A program made the position numbers and the translations under genes. A stretch of DNA of 64,000 bases from Inia geoffrensis (taxonomy: Eukaryota; Chordata; Mammalia; Artiodactyla; Iniidae). The stretch lies in NCBI GenBank assembly GCA_036417435.1, contig CM070914.1, positions 744,001 to 808,000 on the forward strand, read 5' to 3'. Positions 47,812 through 60,221 of this stretch are shown in pieces; the first letter of the stretch is position 1; every line of letters begins with the position of its first letter. The notes beneath the pieces were generated by a model. It saw nothing but the letters and a program-made list of their open reading frames with translations. It had not been told where the DNA came from and did no database searches.

Positions 47812-50010
47812 GTCTAACTCTTCAAAGGTCTGAAGTGCCACGGGAGGTGGAAGCCTGTAATTGCAGTCAGAACGCACGCTGACTCTCTCCTGGCGGCAGG
47901 GTGAGTTCAGGCAGGAGGTCGTACATGGAATGCGAAACCCAGGGTTTCTCTGAGTGCAGCTCAGACTAGAGTAATGGGTAAAATTTCGACGGCCGCAGGG
48001 ACTGCCAGAACGGTGTTCCTGTACCTCTGTGAGTGCTGGGGTTCTTAAGCTGCTCCAAAACAGAGTGCAGTGCTTTTCCCTACAGTCGTCATACGCAGAG
48101 TGGCTCCAAAGGGCTACGGGTCTGGATGTTGCTCAGCAGAAACAGGTGGGCCTGGGAGTACTTAGTGTACCTGGCAGTAACAGGATGCCCACATGAGCCT
48201 CCTACGTGTCTGTAAAATCATACTGCCATTTAAGATATGCAGAGCAGAGGTCACATGCTCATGGAAAGTGCTGGAAACCTCCGTTACTACACGCAAATCA
48301 AGGCCTAACCTCCAGGTATGTGTTCATGCTGGGTGCGCATTCAGTGAGGCAGCATGGGAAGTTGCTGACTTTCTCCTGAAGCACAGTGACGTCAGGTATG
48401 AGGTCTTGAAAGTATTCACGGCAGTGTGTTATCTCATGGCAGCTCACCCCATGGCCATGACAAAGACTTCCTGGGGACTTCGGACTTACCAGAAATGTGG
48501 TCCTGATGCTGCTCGAGGACTCTGGAAATGTAGCTCTCCACCCGAGACATGCAGTGTGAAGCCCGTCACTCGGAACGTACAGAGGCACTCTGATGTACAG
48601 ACCAGTGGGCCTCCATATGGCTCAGCCTTCCCACAGGGCTCTGGAGGTACTCAGTGAACACTGAGGGAAAATAATGCCCAACCGAGGGGCCTAGGAGTCC
48701 TCAAAAGAGTACTTCCTTTAAAAGAAATCCCGACAGCGACCAAGAACTCATTGAGAGAGCTGCATGCCTCCCTTTTTGCAAGGCTACTCAGGGCCTAAGA
48801 TGGAGACGTGTTCTCTCATTGTTTCACTTTAGTTCTAGAGACTGTCATGCTCACCACCACTGAGGCCATGGAAGCACCTTGTTTGGACAGAGTCAATTCA
48901 TATTTTTACCCGAAGCATTCTTACAGGGTTGAGAGGCCTGTCAACAGCACAGAATGTCAGGTAGTTTCTAGGCAGCATGAATGGAGCCTTCAAATTGAGA
49001 AAACAAGTCTAGTTCCAGCAGGCCCCGATTTTCACGGGCACACTCATCATACATCCCTCGGGTTTCTAACAAGCCCAAAGGGAGACAAGGTTACCCAGTG
49101 TTTCCTTCCCTGAATCAACTTCTCGAAGTAGGGTTTTGTGCATGATGCGATCTACCTCAACCAAGCAACGCACTTTGTACGTCTCGGGCCATCTAACTCT
49201 TCAAAAGTCTGCAGTGCCACGGGAGGAGCAGGCCTATAATTGCAGTCAGAATGCACGCTGACTCTCTCCTGGCGGCAGGGAGAGTTCAGGCAGGAGGTGG
49301 TACATGGAATGCGAAACCCAGGGTTTCTCTGAGTGCAGCTCAGACTAGAGTAATGGGTAAAATTTCGACGGCAGGATGGACTGCCAGAACGGTGTTCCTG
49401 AACCTCTGTGAGTGCTGGGGTTCTTCCGCTGCTCCAAAACAGAGTGCAGTGCGTTTCCCTACAGTCGGCATATGCAGAGTGGCTCCAAAGGGCTACGGGA
49501 CTGGATGTTGCTCAGCAGACACAGGTGGGCCTGGGAGTACTTAGTGTACCTGGCAGTAACAGGATGCCCACATGAGCCTCCTAGGTGTCTGTAAAATCAT
49601 ACTGCCATTTAAGATATGCGGAGCAGAGGTCACATGCTCATGGAAAGTGCTGGACACCTCCGTTACAACATGCAAATCAAGGCCTAACCTCAAGGCATGT
49701 GTTCATGCTGGGTGCGCATTCAGTGACACAGAATGGTAAGATGCTGACTTTCTCCTGCAGCACAGTGACTTCAAGTACGAGGTCTTCTAAGTATTCACGG
49801 CAGTGTGGTATCTCATGGCAGCTCACCCCATGGCCATGACAAAGACTTCCTGGGGACTTCGGACTTACCACAAATGTGGTCCTGATGCTGCTCGAGGACT
49901 CTGGAAATGTAGCTCGCCTCCCGACACATGCAGTGTGCAGCCCGTCACTCGGCACGTAGAGAGGCACTCCGATGTACAGAGCAGTGGGCCTCCATGTGGC
50001 TCAGCCTTCC
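47128..50010 (+). repeat. Two-monomer higher-order unit, copy 2 plus overhang
   Basis: Middle of m35, all of m36 and the first ~820 bp of m37. The match to copy 1 continues to about 50,010, then stops where CGACATGGCTCTGTAGG of m35 becomes CGACAGGGCTCGGGAGG in m37. The match is therefore about 2.04 periods in total. Confidence 0.88.
47812..49190 (+). repeat. Monomer m36 (class A, alpha)
   Basis: 1,379 bp with TGACGTCA at 48,387-48,394. Near-identical to m34. Confidence 0.95.
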
Positions 50011-50569
50011 GACAGGGCTCGGGAGGTACTCAGTGAACACTGAGGGAAAATGATGCCCAACCGTGGGGCCTAGGAGTCCTCAAAAGTGTACTTCCTTTAA
50101 AATAAATCCTGACAGCGACCAGGAACTCATTGAGAGAGCTGCATGCCTCTCTTTTTTCATGGCTACCCAGGGCCAAAGATCGAGACGTGCTCTCTCATTG
50201 TTTCACTTTAGTTCTAGAGACTGTCATGCTCACCACCACCGAGGCCATGGAAGCACCTTGTTTGGAAAGAGCCAATTCATATATTTCCCCGAAGCATTCT
50301 TACAGGGTTGAGAGGCCTGTCAACAGCAGAGAATGTCGGGTAGCTTCTAGGCAGCATGAATGGAGCCTTCAAATTGAGAAAACAAGTCTAGTTCCAGCAG
50401 ACCCCCATCTCCATGGGCACACTCATCATATGTCCCTCGGGTTCCTAACAAGTCCAAAGGGAGACAAGGTTACCCAGTGTTTCCTTCCCTGAATCAACTT
50501 CTCGAAGTAGGGTGTTGTGCTTCATGCGAACTGCCTCAACCAAGCAACGCACTTTGTACGTCTCGGGCC
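49191..50569 (+). repeat. Monomer m37 (class B; alpha box in gamma context)
   Basis: 1,379 bp with the octamer at 49,670-49,677. The box near 50,205 is alpha although the flanks (GGAAAGAGCC, ATATATTTCC) are gamma. This suggests a short exchange inside the unit. Confidence 0.94.
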
Positions 50570-51948
50570 ATCTAACTCTTCAAAAGTCTGCAGTGCCACG
50601 GGAGGAGGAGGCCTGTAATTGCAGTCAGAACGCACGCTGACTCTCTCCTGGCGGCAGGGTGAGTTCAGGCAGGAGGTCGTACATGGAATGCGAAACCCAG
50701 GTTTTCTCTGAGTGCAGCTCAGACTAGAGTAATGGGTAAAATTTCGACGGCCGGAGGGACTGCCAGAACGGTGTTCCTGTACCTCTGTGAGTGCTGGGGT
50801 TCTTAAGCTGCTCCAAAACAGAGTGCAGTGCTTTTCCCTACAGTCGGCATACGCAGAGTGGCTCCAAAGGGCTACGGGTCTGGATGTTGCTCAGCAGACA
50901 CAGGTGGGCCTGGGAGTACTTAGTGTACCTGGCAGTAACAGGATGCCCACATGAGCCTCCTAGGTGTCTGTAAAATCATACTGCCATTTAAGATATGCGG
51001 AGCAGAGGTCACATGCTCATGGAAAGTGCTGGACACCTCCGTTACAACATGCAAATCAAGGCCTAACCTCAAGGCATGTGTTCATGCTGGGTGCGCATTC
51101 AGTGACACAGCATGGTAAGATGCTGACTTTCTCCTGCAGCACAGTGACTTCAAGTACGAGGTCTTCTAAATATTCACGGCAGTGTGTTATGTCATGGCAG
51201 CTCACCCCATGGCCATGACAAAGACTTCCTGGGGACTTCGGCCTTACCAGAAATGTGGTCTTGATGCTGCTCGAGGACTCTGGAAATGTAGCTCTCCTCC
51301 CGAGACATGCAGTGTGCAGCCCGTCACTCGGAACGTACAGAGGCACTCCGATGTGCAGACCAGTGGGCCTCCATATGGCTCAGCCTTCCCACAGGGCTCT
51401 GGAGGTACTCAGTGAACACTGAGGGAAAATAATGCCCAACCGAGGGGCCTAGGAGTCCTCAAAAGAGTACTTCCTTTAAAACAAATACCGACAGCGACCA
51501 AGAACTCATTGAGAGAGCTGCATGCCTCCCTTTTTGCAAGGCTACTCAGGGCCTAAGATGGAGACGTGTTCTCTCATTGTTTCACTTTAGTTCTAGAGAC
51601 TGTCATGCTCACCACCACTGAGGCCATGGAAGCACCTTGTTTGGACAGAGTCAATTCATATTTTTACCCGAAGCATTCTTACAGGGTTGAGAGGCCTGTC
51701 AACAGCACAGAATGTCAGGTAGTTTCTAGGCAGCATGAATGGAGCCTTCAAATTGAGAAAACAAGTCTAGTTCCAGCAGGCCCCGATTTCCAAGGGCACA
51801 CTCATCATACGTCCCTCGGGTTTCTAACAAGCCCAAAGGGGGACAAGGTTACCCAGTGTTTCCTTCCCTGAATCAACTTCTCGAAGTAGGGTTTTGTGCG
51901 TGATGCGATCTGCCTCAACCAAGCAACGCACTTTGTACGTCTCGGGCC
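50570..51948 (+). repeat. Monomer m38 (class B front, class A-type back, alpha)
   Basis: 1,379 bp with the octamer at 51,049-51,056. TGACTTCA at the CRE site. From about 51,290 it follows class A units (CCCGAGACATGCAG, AACAGCACAG). Confidence 0.94.
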
Positions 51949-53326
51949 ATCTAACTCTTCAAAAGTCTGCAGTGCCACGGGAGGGGCTGGCCTGTAATTG
52001 CAGTCAGAATGCACGCTGATTCTCTCCTGGCGGCAGGGTGAGTTCAGGCAGGAGGTGGTACATGGAATGCGAAACCCAGGGTTTCTCTGAGTGCAGCTCA
52101 GACTAGAGTAATGGGTAAAATTTCGACGGCAGGATGGACTGCCAGAACGGTGTTCCTGAACCTCTGTGAGTGCTGGGGTTCTTCCGCTGCTCCAAAACAG
52201 AGTGCAGTGCGTTTCCCTACAGTCGGCATACGCAGAGTGGCTCCAAAGGGCTACGGGTCTGGATGTTGCTCAGTAGACACAGGTGGGCCTGGGAGTACTT
52301 AGTGTACCAGGCAGTAACAGGATGCCCACATGAGCCTCCTAGGTGTCTGTAAAATCATACTGCCATTTAAGATATGCAGAGCAGAGGTCACATGCTAATG
52401 GAAAGTGCTGGACACCTCCGTTTCAACATGCAAATCAAGGTCTATCCTCCAGGCATGTGTTCATGCTGGGTGCACATTCAGTGAGGCAGCATGGGAAGAT
52501 GTTGACTTTCTCCTGGAGCACACTGACGTCAGGTATGAGGTCTTGAAACTATTCACGGCAGTGTGTTATCTCATGGCAGCTCACCCCATGGCCATGACAA
52601 AGACTTGCTTGGGACTTCAGACTTACCAGAAATGTGGTCCTGATGCTGCTCGAGGACTCTGGAAATGTAGCTCTCCTCCCGAGACATGCAGTGTGCAGCC
52701 CGTCACTCGGAACGTACAGAGGCACTCCGATGTACAGACCAGTGGGCCTCCATATGGCTCAGCCTTCCCACAGGGCTCTGGAGGTACTCATTGAACACTG
52801 CGGGAAAATAATGCCCAACCGAGGGGCCTAGGAGTCCTCAAAAGAGTACTTCCTTTAAAACAATTCCCGACAGCGACCAAGAACTCATTGAGAGAGCTGC
52901 ATGCCTCCCTTTTTGCAAGGCTACTCAGGGCCTAAGATGGAGACGTGTTCTCTCATTGTTTCACTTTAGTTCTAGAGACTGTCATGCTCACCACCACTGA
53001 GGCCATGGAAGCACCTTGTTTGGACAGAGTCAATTCATATTTTTACCCGAAGCATTCTTACAGGGTTGAGAGGCCTGTCAACAGCACAGAATGTCAGGTC
53101 TTTCTAGGCAGCATGAATGGAGCCTTCAAATTGAGAAAACAAGTCTAGTTCCAGCAGGCCCCGATTTGCACGGGCACACTCATCATACGTCCCTCGGGTT
53201 TCTAACAAGCCCAAAGGGAGACAAGGTTACCCAGTGTTTCCTTCCCTGAATCAACTTCTCGAAGTAGGGTTTTGTGCATCATGCGATCTGCCTCAACCAA
53301 GCAACGCACTTTGTACGTCTCGGGCC
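51949..53326 (+). repeat. Monomer m39 (octamer and CRE together, alpha)
   Basis: 1,378 bp. The only unit in which I found both ATGCAAAT (52,428-52,435) and TGACGTCA (52,524-52,531). A one-base loss plus a substitution near 53,100 (CAGGTCTTTC for CAGGTAGTTTC) breaks the open frame seen in its neighbours. Confidence 0.94.
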
Positions 53327-54705
53327 ATCTAACTCTTCAAAAGTCTGCAGTGCCACGGGAGGCGCAGGCCTGTAATTGCAGTTAGAATGCACGCTAACTC
53401 TCTCCTGGCTGCAGGGTGAGTTCAGGCAGGAGGTGATACATGGAATGCGAAACAGAGGGTTTCTCTGAGTGCAGCTCAGACTAGAGTAATGGGTAAAATT
53501 TCGACGGCAGGACGGACTCCCAGAACGGTGTTCCTGAATCTCTGTGAGTGCTGGGGTTCTTCCGCTGCTCCAAAACACAGTGCAGTGCGTTTCCCTACAG
53601 TCGGCATAGGCAGAGTGGCTCGAAAGGGCTACGGTACTGGATGTTGCTCAGCAGACACAGGTGGGCTTGGGAGTACTTAGTGTACCTGGCAGTAACAGGA
53701 TGCCCATATGAGCCTCCTAGGTGTCTGTAAAATCATACTGCCATTTAAGATATGCGGAGTAGAGGTCACATGCTCATGGAAAGTGCTGGACACCTCCGTT
53801 TCAACATGCAAATCAAGGCCTAACCTCCAGGCATGTGTTCATGCTGGGTGCTCATTCAGTGACACAGCATGGTAAGATGCTGACTTTCTCCTGCAGCACA
53901 GTGACTTCACGTACGAGGTCTTCTAAGTATTCACGGCAGTGTGGTATCTCATGGCAGCTCACACCATGGCCATGACAAAGACTTCCTGGGGACTTCGAAC
54001 TTACCAGAAATGTGGTCCTGATGCTGCTCGAGGACTCTGGAAATGTAGCTCGCCTCCCGACACATGCAGTGTGCAGCCCGTCACTCGGCACGTAGAGAGG
54101 CACTCCGATATACAGAGCAGTGGGTCTCCATGTGGCTCAGCCTTCCGACAGGGCTCGGGAGGTACTCAGTGAACACTGAGGGAAAATGATGCCCAACCGT
54201 GGGACCTAGGAGTCCTCAAAAGCGTACTTCCTTTAAAATAAATCCTGACAGCGACCAGGAACTCATTGAGAGAGCTGCATGCCTCCCTTTTTTCATGGCT
54301 ACCCAGGGCCAAAGATGGAGACGTGTTCTCTCATTGTTTCACTTTAGTTCTAGAGACTGTCATGCTCACCACCACTGAGGCCATGGAAGCACCTTGTTTG
54401 GACAGAGTCAATTCATATTTTTACCCGAAGCATTCTTACAGGGTTGAGAGGCCTGTCAACAGCACAGAATGTCAGGTAGTTTCTAGGCAGCATGAATGGA
54501 GCCTTCAAATTGAGAAAACAAGTCTAGTTCCAGCAGGCCCCGATTTCCACGGGCACACTCATCATACGTCCCTCGGGTTTCTAACAAGCCCAAAGGGAGA
54601 CAAGGTTACCCAGTGTTTCTTTCCCTGAATCAACTTCTCGAAGTAGGGTTTTGTGCATCATGCGATCTGCCTCAACCAAGCAATGCACTTTGTACGTCTC
54701 GGGCC
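53327..54705 (+). repeat. Monomer m40 (class B front, alpha back)
   Basis: 1,379 bp with the octamer at 53,806-53,813. It follows the gamma-class lead-in (TTTTTTCATGGCTACCC) to about 54,320, then alpha sequence with AACAGCACAG. Confidence 0.94.
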
Positions 54706-56084
54706 ATCTAACTCTTCAAAAGTCTGCAGTGCCACGGGAGGAGCAGGCCTATACCTGCAGTCAGAATGCACTCTGACTCTCTCCTGGCGGCAGGGAGAGT
54801 TCAGGCAGGAGGTGGTACATGGAATGCGAAACCCAGGGTTTCTCTGAGTGCAGCTCAGACTAGAGTAATGGGTAAAATTTCGACGGCAGGACGGACTGCC
54901 AGAACGGTGTTCCTAAACCTCTGTGAGTGCTGGGGTTCTTCTGCTGCTCCGAAACAGAGTGCAGTGCGTTTCCCTACAGTCGACATACGCAGAGTGGCTC
55001 CAAAGGGCTATGGGACTGGATGTTGCTCAGCAGACACAGGTGGGCCTGGGAGTACTTAGTGTACCTGGCAGTAACAGGATGCCCACATGAGCCTCCTAGG
55101 TGTCTGTAAAATCATACTGCCATTTAAGATATGCGGAGCAGAGGTCACATGCTCATGGAAAGTGCTGGACACCTCCGTTTCAACATGCAAATCAAGGCCT
55201 ACCCTCCAGGCATGTGTTCATGCTGGGTGCGCATTCAGTGACACAGCATGGTAAGATGCTGACTTTCTCCTGCAGCACAGTGACTTCACGTACGAGGTCT
55301 TCTAAGTATTCACGGCAGTGTGGTATCTCATGGCAGCTCACCCCATGGCAATGACAAAGACTTCCTGGGGACTTCGGAGTTACCAGAAATGTGGTCCTGA
55401 TGCTGCTCGAGGACTCTGGAAATGTAGCTCGCCTTCCGACACATGCAGTGTGCAGCCCGTCACTCGGCACGTACAGAGGCACTCTGATGTACAGAGCAGT
55501 GGGCCTCCATGTGGCTCAGCCTTCCGACAGGGCTCTGGAGGTACTCAGTGAAAACTGAGGGAAAATGATGCCCAACCGTGGGGCCTAGGACTCCTCAAAA
55601 GTGTACTTCCTTTAAAATAAATCCTGACAGCGACCAGGAACTCATTGAGAGAGCTGCATGCCTCCCTTTTTTCATGGCTACGCAGGGCCAAAGATGGAGA
55701 CGTGGTCTCTCATTGTTTCACTATAGCTCTAGAGCCTGTCATGCTCACAACGACCGAGGCCATGGAAGCACCTTGTTTGGAAAGAGCCAATTCATATATT
55801 TCCCCGAAGCATTCTTACAGGGTTGAGAGGCCTGTCAACAGCAGAGAATGTCGGGTAGCTTCTAGGCAGCATGAATGGAGCCTTCAAATTGAGAAAGCAA
55901 GTCTAGTTCCAGCAGACCCCCATCTCCATGGGCACACTCATCATATGTCCCTCGGGTTTCTAACAAGTCCAAAGGGAGACAAGGTTACCCAGTGTTTCCT
56001 TCCCTGAATCAACTTCTCGAAGTAGGGTGTTGTGCTTCATGCGAACTGCCTCAACCAAGCAACGCACTTGGTACGTCTGGGGCC
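54706..56084 (+). repeat. Monomer m41 (class B, gamma)
   Basis: 1,379 bp with the octamer at 55,185-55,192. The first ~200 bp carry GCCTATACCTGCAG and GCACTCTGAC, shared with m43 at offset 2,758. Confidence 0.94.
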
Positions 56085-57463
56085 GTCTAACTCTTCAAAA
56101 GTCTGCAGTGCCACGGGAGGTGGAGGCCTGTAATTGCAGTCAGAACGCACGCTGACACTCTACTGGCGGCAGGGTGAGTTCAGGCAGGAGGTCGTACATG
56201 GAATGCGAAACCCAGGGTTTCTCTGAGTGCAGCTCAGACTAGAGTAATGGGTAAAATTTCGACGGCCGGAGGGACTGCCAGAACGGTGTTCCTATACCTC
56301 TGTGAGTGCTGGGGTTCTTAAGCTGCTCCAAAACAGAGTGCAGTGCTTTTCCCTACAGTCGGCATACGCAGAGTGGCTCCAAAGGGCTACGGGTCTGGAT
56401 GTTGCTCAGCAGACACAGGTGGGCCTGGGAGTACTTAGTGTACCTGGCAGTAACAGGATGCCCACATGAGCCTCCTAGGTGTCTGTAAAATCATACTGCC
56501 ATTTAAGATATGCAGAGCAGAGGTCACATGCTAATGGAAAGTGCTTGAAACCTCCGTTCCTACACGCAAATCAAGGCCTAACCTCCAGGCATGTGTTCAT
56601 GCTTCGTGCGCATTCAGTGAGGCAGCATGGGAAGATGCTGACTTTCTCGTGGAGCACAGTGACGTCCGGTATGAGGTCTTGAAAGTATTCACGGCAGTGT
56701 GTTATCTCATGGCAGCTCACCCCAGGGCCATGACAAAGACTTCCTGGGGACTTCGGACTTACCAGAAATGTGGTCCTGATGCTGCTCGAGGACTCTGGAA
56801 ATGTAGCTCTCCTCCCGAGACATGCAGTGTGCAGCCCGTCACTCGGAACGTACAGAGACATTCCGATGTACAGACCAGTGGGCCTCCATATGGCTCAGCC
56901 TTCCCACAGGGCTCTGGAGGTACTCAGTGAACACTGAGGGAAAATAATGGCCAACCGAGGGGCCTAGGAGTCCTCAAAAGAGTACTTCCTTTAAAACAAA
57001 TCCCGACAGCGACCAAGAACTCATTGAGAGAGCTGCATGCCTCCCTTTTTGCAAGGCTACTCAGGGCCTAAGATGGAGACGTGTTCTCTCATTGTTTCAC
57101 TTTAGTTCTAGAGACTGTCATGCTCACCACCACTGAGGCCATGGAAGCACCTTGTTTGGACAGAGTCAATTCATATTTTTACCCGAAGCATTCTTACAGG
57201 GTTGAGAGGCCTGTCAACAGCACAGAATGTCAGGTAGTTTCTAGGCAGCATGAATGGAGCCTTCAAATTGAGAAAACAAGTCTAGTTCCAGCAGGCCCTG
57301 ATTTCCACGGGCACACTCATCATACGTCCCTCGGGTTTCTAACAAGCCCAAAGGGAGACAAGGTTACCCAGTGTTTCTTTCCCTGAATCAACTTCTCGAA
57401 GTAGGGTTTTGTGCATCATGCGATCTGCCTCAACCAAGCAATGCACTTTGTACGTCTCGGGCC
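56085..57463 (+). repeat. Monomer m42 (class A, alpha)
   Basis: 1,379 bp. Class A by all markers, but the CRE is mutated to TGACGTCC (56,660-56,667). Confidence 0.94.
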
Positions 57464-58842
57464 ATCTAACTCTTCAAAAGTCTGCAGTGCCACGGGAGGA
57501 GCAGGCCTATACCTGCAGTCAGAATGCACTCTGACTCTCTCCTGGCGGCAGGGAGAGTTCAGGCAGGAGGTGGTACATGGAATGCGAAACCCAGGGTTTC
57601 TCTGAGTGCAGCTCAGACTAGAGTAATGGGTAAAATTTCGACGGCCGGAGGGCCCGCCAGAATGGTGTTCCTGTACCTCTGTGAGTGCTGGGGTTCTTAT
57701 GCTGCTCCAAAACAGAGTGCAGTGCTTTTCCTTACAGTCGACATACGCAAAGTGGCTCCAAAAGGCCACGGGTCTGGATGTTGCTCAGCAGACACAGGTG
57801 GGCCTGGGAGTACTTAGTGTACCTGGCAGTAACAGGATGCCCACATGAGCCTCCTAGGTGTCTGTAAAATCATACTGCCATTTAAGATATGCAGAGCAGA
57901 GGTCACATGCTCATGGAAAGTGCTGGAAACCTCCGTTCCTACACGCAAATCAAGGCCTAACCTCCAGGCATGTGTTCATGCTGGGTGTGCATTCAGTGAG
58001 GCAACATGGGAAGATGCTGACTTTCTCCTCGAGCACAGTGACGTCAGGTATGAGGTCTTGAAAGTATTCACGGCAGTGTGTTATCTCATGGCAGCTCACC
58101 CCATGGCCATGACAAAGACTTCCTGGGGACTTCAGACTTACCAGAAGTGTGGTCCTGATGCTGCTCGAGGACTCTGGAAATGTAGCTCTCCTCCCGAGAC
58201 ATGCAGTGTGCAGCCCGTCACTCGGAACGTACAGAGGAACTCCAATGTACAGACCAGTGGGCCTCCATATGGCTCAGCCTTCCCACAGGGCTCTGGAGGT
58301 ACTTAGTGAACACTGAGGGAAAATAATGCCCAACCGAGGGGCCTAGGAGTCCTCAAAAGAGTACTTCCTTTAAAACAAATCCCGACAGCGACCAAGAACT
58401 CATTGAGAGAGCTGCATGCCTCCCTTTTTTCATGGCTACCCAGGGCCAAAAATGGAGACGTGCTCTCTCATTGTTTCACTATAGCTCTAGAGCCTGTCAT
58501 GCTCACCACGATCGAGGCCATGGAAGCACCTTGTTTGGAAAGAGCCAATTCATATATTTCCCCGAAGCATTCTTATAGGGTTGAGAGGCCTGTCAACAGC
58601 AGAGAATGTCAGGTAGTTTCTAGGCAGCATGAATGGAGCCTTCAAATTGAGAAAACAAGTCTAGTTCCAGCAGGCCCCGATTTCCACGGGCACACTCATC
58701 ATACATCCCTCGGGTTTCTAACAAGCCCAAAGGGAGACAAGGTTACCCAGTGTTTCCTTCCCTGAATCAACTTCTCAAAGTAGAGTTTTGTGCATCATGT
58801 GAACTGCCTCAACCAAGCAACGCACTTGGTACGTCTGGGGCC
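57464..58842 (+). repeat. Monomer m43 (class A, gamma box, alpha tail)
   Basis: 1,379 bp with TGACGTCA at 58,039-58,046. Gamma box near 58,475, then from ~58,605 an alpha tail (CAGGTAGTTTC, GAAAACAAGTC). Confidence 0.94.
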
Positions 58843-60221
58843 GTCTAACTCTTCAAAAGTCTGCAGTGCCACGGGAGGTGGAGGCCTGTAATTGCAGTCA
58901 GAACGCACGCTGACTCTCTCCTGGCGGCAGGGTGAGTTCAGGCAGGAGGTCGTACATGGAATGCGAAACCCAGGGTTTCTCTGAGTGCAGCTCAGACTAG
59001 AGTAATGGGTAAAATTTCGACGGCCGGAGGGACTGCCAGAACGGTGTTCCTGTACCTCTGTGAGTGCTGGGGTTCTTAAGCTGCTCCAAAACAGAGTGCA
59101 GTGCTTTTCCCTACAGTCGGCATAAGCAGAGTGGCTCCAAAGGGCTACGGGTCTGGATGTTGCTCAGCAGACACAGGTGGGCCTGGGAGTACTTAGTGTA
59201 CCTGGCAGTAACAGGATGCCCACATGAGCCTCCTAGGTGTCTGTAAAATCATACTGCCGTTTAAGATATGCAGAGCAGAGGTCACATGCTCATGTAAAGT
59301 GCTGGAAACCTCCGTTCCTACACGCAAATCAAGGCCTAACCTCCAGGCATGTGTTCATGCTGGGTGCGCATTCAGTGACGCAGCATGGTAAGATGCTGAC
59401 TTTCTCCTGGAGCACAGTGATTTCATGTAGGAGGTCTTCTAAGTATTCAAGACAGAGTGTTTTCGCATGGCAGCTCACCCCAGAGCCATGACAAAGACTT
59501 CCTGGGGACATCGGACTCACTAGAAATGTGGTTTTGACTCTGCTCGAAGACTCTGGAAATGTAGCTCTCCTCCCGGGACATGCGGTGTTCAGCCCGTCAC
59601 TCGACACATACAGAAGCCCTCCAATGTACAGACCAGTGGGCCTCCATGTGGCTCAGCCTTCCCACAGGGTTCTGGAGATACTCAGTGAACTTGCAGGAAA
59701 AATGAGGCACAACCGAGGGCCCTAGGAGTCCTCAAAAGGGTACTTCCTTTAAAATAAATCCCAACAGCAACGAATAACTCATGGAGAAAGTTGCATGCCT
59801 CCCTTTTTGCACTGCTACTCAAGGCCTAACCTGGACACGTGTTCTCTCATTGTTTCACTTTAGTTCTAGAGACTGTCATGCTCACCACGACCGAGGCCAT
59901 GGATGCACCTTATTTGGACAGAGCCAATTGATATTTTTTCCCGAAACATTCTTGCAGGGTTGAGAGGCCTGTCAACAGCAGAGAATGTCGGGTAGCTTCT
60001 AGGCAGCATGAATGGAGCCTTCCAATTGAGAAAGCAAGTCTAGTTCCAGCAGACCCCCATTTCCACAGGCACACTCATCATACGTCCTTCGGGTTTCTAA
60101 CAAGTCCAAAGAGAGACAAGGTTACCCAGTGTTTCCTTCCCTGAATCAACTTCTCGAAGTAGGGTGTTGTGCATCATGCGAACTCCCTCAACCGAGCAAC
60201 GCATTTTGTACGTCTCGGGCC
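58843..60221 (+). repeat. Monomer m44 (last unit of the super-repeat)
   Basis: 1,379 bp, quite diverged from its neighbours. Neither octamer nor CRE (TGATTTCA). AATTGATATT near 59,928 puts a stop in the common open frame. The middle resembles the back of m5 (GCGGTGTTCAGCCC). Confidence 0.94.

Larger units (their letters stand above)
1..60221 (+). repeat. First copy of a 60,221-bp super-repeat (44 monomers)
   Basis: Position 1 aligns with 60,222, and the offset of 60,221 holds without any gap to the window end (3,779 bp compared). The block contains 43 full monomers plus the deleted m29. How far left the match extends cannot be seen, so the period is exact but the block edges are arbitrary. 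It could be a true higher-order unit or one large duplication; a third copy would decide. Confidence 0.8.
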
